From: Prosthecochloris ethylica
Lineage (GTDB): Bacteria > Bacteroidota > Chlorobiia > Chlorobiales > Chlorobiaceae
DNA length: 64,000 nt
Reading direction: 5' to 3' (one strand)
Assembly (NCBI RefSeq): GCF_015234275.1
Contig: NZ_JADGII010000004.1
Positions 62,012 to 64,000 of the stretch are shown here, one piece after another. The notes beneath the pieces were generated by a model. That model was not told the DNA's origin. It did no database searches and saw only the letters and a list, made by a program, of their open reading frames with translations. How positions within the stretch are numbered: the stretch's first letter is position 1; every line of letters starts with the position of its first letter. Both the position numbers and the translations under genes were made by a program.

Positions 62012-64000
62012 ATGATGAAGTTTTCGAGAGCGCATCTGCTGCTCCTCTGTACCCTGCTCTTCCAGCAGCTGATTGCCATTCCCGTCCACTCCGCACCACC
62101 AGCCGGCGCAGCTCCGGCAACCCCCTTCCGCGAAACTGTCTGCGACACGACAATCCGGGATCCGTACCGGTATATGGAAGAGTTGCGCGATCCCCGCGTT
62201 GCGTCCTGGATGAAGGAACAGGCCGCACATGCCCGGACCGTGCTGAACTCCATCAACGGCCGGGAGGAGCTGATCTCGAGCATGTTCGAGTTCGACCGGC
62301 GCAAGCAGGCAAAAGTGTACAACCTTTCCATCACCGAGAGCAACCGGTATTTCTACCTGAAGCGCCTGCCAGACGAAGAAACCGGAAAGCTGTATTACCG
62401 TGACGGTTTTTCGGGAAAAGAGCATCTCCTGTTCGATCCGGCAGCGTACCGCCCTGAATCGGGAGCACGCTTCACCGTCAACCGGATAGCCCCGTCAGAC
62501 GACGGAAGCCTTGTGGTGGTTTCGGTCGCCGCAGACGGTTCGGAAAATGCCGAACTCCGCCTGATCGATGTCCGGAGCGGGAAGCTCCTGCCCGACGTCA
62601 TCGACCGCTGCAGGTTCGCCTCTCCGTCATGGCTTCCGGACGGCAGCGCATTTTTCTACAACAGAATGCAGAAAGGAGACCTTCTTTCTGCAGATATCCA
62701 GAAAAACAGCGCCATCTATCTGCACCGGCCCGGAACCGATCCGCAACAGGACCGGGAAATCTTCTCCCGCGCAACACATCCCGACCTTCCACTGCGGCCC
62801 GAAGACATTCCCGGACTCCACGTTGACCGCCACAGCGGTTACATGTTCGCGTTCATTCACAATGTCGACCCCCGCCTGCATGTCTACTATGCACCTCTGT
62901 CACAGCTCGACTCATCACGGATCTCGTGGAAACCTCTCCTCAAGCCATCGGACAACGTCCATGATTTCGAAGTCACGGACCGAGACATCTACATCTACAC
63001 GGCAAGAAACGCCCCGAACTTCAGCGTGCGCAAAACATCACTCGCCTCGCCGGACATCGAAAATGCAGAAACTGTCATTGCGGAACCTGATAACGGTGTG
63101 CTGACATCGTTCGCTCTTACCAGCGAAGGGCTGTACTCCACGATATCCCTTAACGGAGTACAGGCAGAACTTCACCGCATGAATCCTGACGGCAGCGACC
63201 GTCGCCGGCTGCACCTGCCGTTTCCGGCAGGCACGATCCGCCTTCAGAGCAGGGGGTTCAGCTTCAGCGACGCCTGGGTCGTCATTGCCGGCTGGACCAG
63301 CGACTACAAGCGATACCGCTACGATGCCGCACAGGAGCGTTTTCTCGACGAAACCCTCTCCTCGCCCGCTGCGTACCCGGAATACGACAACCTGGTGATC
63401 GAAGAAGTGATGGTTCCGTCACATGACGGTGTACAGGTTCCGCTGTCACTGATCTATCAGAAAGGGCTCGAGAGAGATGGCGGCAACCCGCTCCTGATGT
63501 ACGGCTATGGCGCCTATGGAAACGCCATCACACCGTTTTTCAGCCCCGGGCTCCTGCTCTGGACACACCACGGAGGCGTTCTTGCCGTCGCCCATGTGCG
63601 CGGCGGCGGAGAACTCGGGGATGCATGGCACCGGGCAGGCATGAAAACCAGGAAAAGAAACTCCTGGATGGACATGATTGCCCTGGCGCACTACACCGTC
63701 GAGAACGGGTATACATCACCGGAACATATCGCGGTGAACGGGGCAAGCGCAGGCGGGATCCTGGTCGGGCGCGCTGTCACCGAACGTCCCGATCTCTTTG
63801 CGGCAGTTATCTCCAGGGTCGGGGCCATGAACCCGCTCAGGGGCGAAACCACCCCTAACGGACCGGTGAACATTCCCGAATTCGGTACCGTCAGCGATCC
63901 TGAGGAGTGCAGGGCGCTGATCGATATGGACCCCTACCTCAACCTGCGCTACGGGGTCCGTTACCCTGCGGCGCTCATCACAGCCGGCATCAACGATCCA
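62012..64000 (+). CDS. Prolyl oligopeptidase family serine peptidase, 3' end outside window
   Basis: The reading frame from the ATG at 62012 (or the next ATG) stays open to the window end (663 codons). A signal peptide (~1-28) is followed by the S9A opening (DPYRYMEELRDPRVASWM), a beta-propeller region, and the start of the alpha/beta-hydrolase domain: YGYGAYGN, VRGGGELG, and the nucleophile elbow GASAGGILVG (Ser ~589), where most members have GSNGG. The catalytic Asp and His should lie beyond the window. It is a periplasmic proline-specific endopeptidase candidate. Confidence 0.92.
   Translation, partial: MMKFSRAHLLLLCTLLFQQLIAIPVHSAPPAGAAPATPFRETVCDTTIRDPYRYMEELRDPRVASWMKEQAAHARTVLNSINGREELISSMFEFDRRKQAKVYNLSITESNRYFYLKRLPDEETGKLYYRDGFSGKEHLLFDPAAYRPESGARFTVNRIAPSDDGSLVVVSVAADGSENAELRLIDVRSGKLLPDVIDRCRFASPSWLPDGSAFFYNRMQKGDLLSADIQKNSAIYLHRPGTDPQQDREIFSRATHPDLPLRPEDIPGLHVDRHSGYMFAFIHNVDPRLHVYYAPLSQLDSSRISWKPLLKPSDNVHDFEVTDRDIYIYTARNAPNFSVRKTSLASPDIENAETVIAEPDNGVLTSFALTSEGLYSTISLNGVQAELHRMNPDGSDRRRLHLPFPAGTIRLQSRGFSFSDAWVVIAGWTSDYKRYRYDAAQERFLDETLSSPAAYPEYDNLVIEEVMVPSHDGVQVPLSLIYQKGLERDGGNPLLMYGYGAYGNAITPFFSPGLLLWTHHGGVLAVAHVRGGGELGDAWHRAGMKTRKRNSWMDMIALAHYTVENGYTSPEHIAVNGASAGGILVGRAVTERPDLFAAVISRVGAMNPLRGETTPNGPVNIPEFGTVSDPEECRALIDMDPYLNLRYGVRYPAALITAGINDP

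Overview
The window comes from a green sulfur bacterium (Chlorobiales; a Chlorobium, Chlorobaculum or Prosthecochloris relative). The best evidence is an adjacent set of magnesium-chelatase genes bchI, bchD and a bchH-type large subunit. A (bacterio)chlorophyll synthase lies directly behind two tandem 2[4Fe-4S] ferredoxins, and there is a membrane pyrophosphatase carrying a K+-dependence signature. No rRNA, phage, complete insertion sequence or CRISPR array is visible. Sampled housekeeping sequence is around 55-60% GC.

Layout. 1-10.6 kb, almost all minus strand: the initiator tRNA-Met (cut by the window edge), metG, a PSP1/RicT-like gene, an acyltransferase, aspC, coaD, rsmD, an N-terminal transketolase subunit, dedA, purC, a hypothetical gene, and a coupled DUF5671/pseudopilin-like pair. 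10.7-21.7 kb: a six-gene minus-strand restriction/defence operon, in transcription order Mrr-like endonuclease, SNF2-type helicase with a PLD-like N-terminus, DUF4391 protein, ORF6N/PLD-like protein, type III Mod and type III Res. It is followed by about 500 bp of decayed sequence holding a gene remnant and a hairpin. 22-36 kb: an exported endo/exonuclease/phosphatase, hppA, pth, the hisC-trmH-hydrolase operon, a small sigma-like gene, hldD, phoH, two ferredoxins, chlG/bchG, a YjbQ gene, a glycosyltransferase, a LOG protein, a small hypothetical and a ZIP transporter. 36-46 kb: a NifX-like protein, exported MsrB-MsrA, a YyaL-type thioredoxin-domain protein, small proteins, a TPR protein, and a TolC-RND efflux pair with no adaptor gene beside it. 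46.2-47.7 kb: a frameshifted CPBP protease gene, a 90-bp imperfect palindrome, a 73-bp exact direct repeat that copies the 3' end of a tRNA-Ser gene, and three tRNA-Ser genes (GCT, TGA, GGA). 47.9-59.8 kb: guaB, bchH/bchT-bchD-bchI, lpd, an RluD-type pseudouridine synthase and a flavodoxin-like reductase. 59.9-64 kb: an Arg/His/Tyr-rich exported protein, a bactofilin-like membrane protein, and a signal-peptide-bearing prolyl oligopeptidase cut by the window end.

How the genes work together. The photosynthesis genes here cover Mg insertion (BchI/BchD/H), tail esterification (ChlG/BchG) and soluble electron carriers (ferredoxins). A strong hairpin with a U-run between bchD and the H-subunit gene suggests separate control of the large subunit. 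The accessory part with most potential novelty is the defence operon, which joins a complete type III restriction-modification pair to a helicase/DUF4391 module, an ORF6N-PLD protein and an Mrr nuclease. The tRNA-Ser cluster with its duplicated tRNA 3' end looks like an old integration/recombination hotspot.
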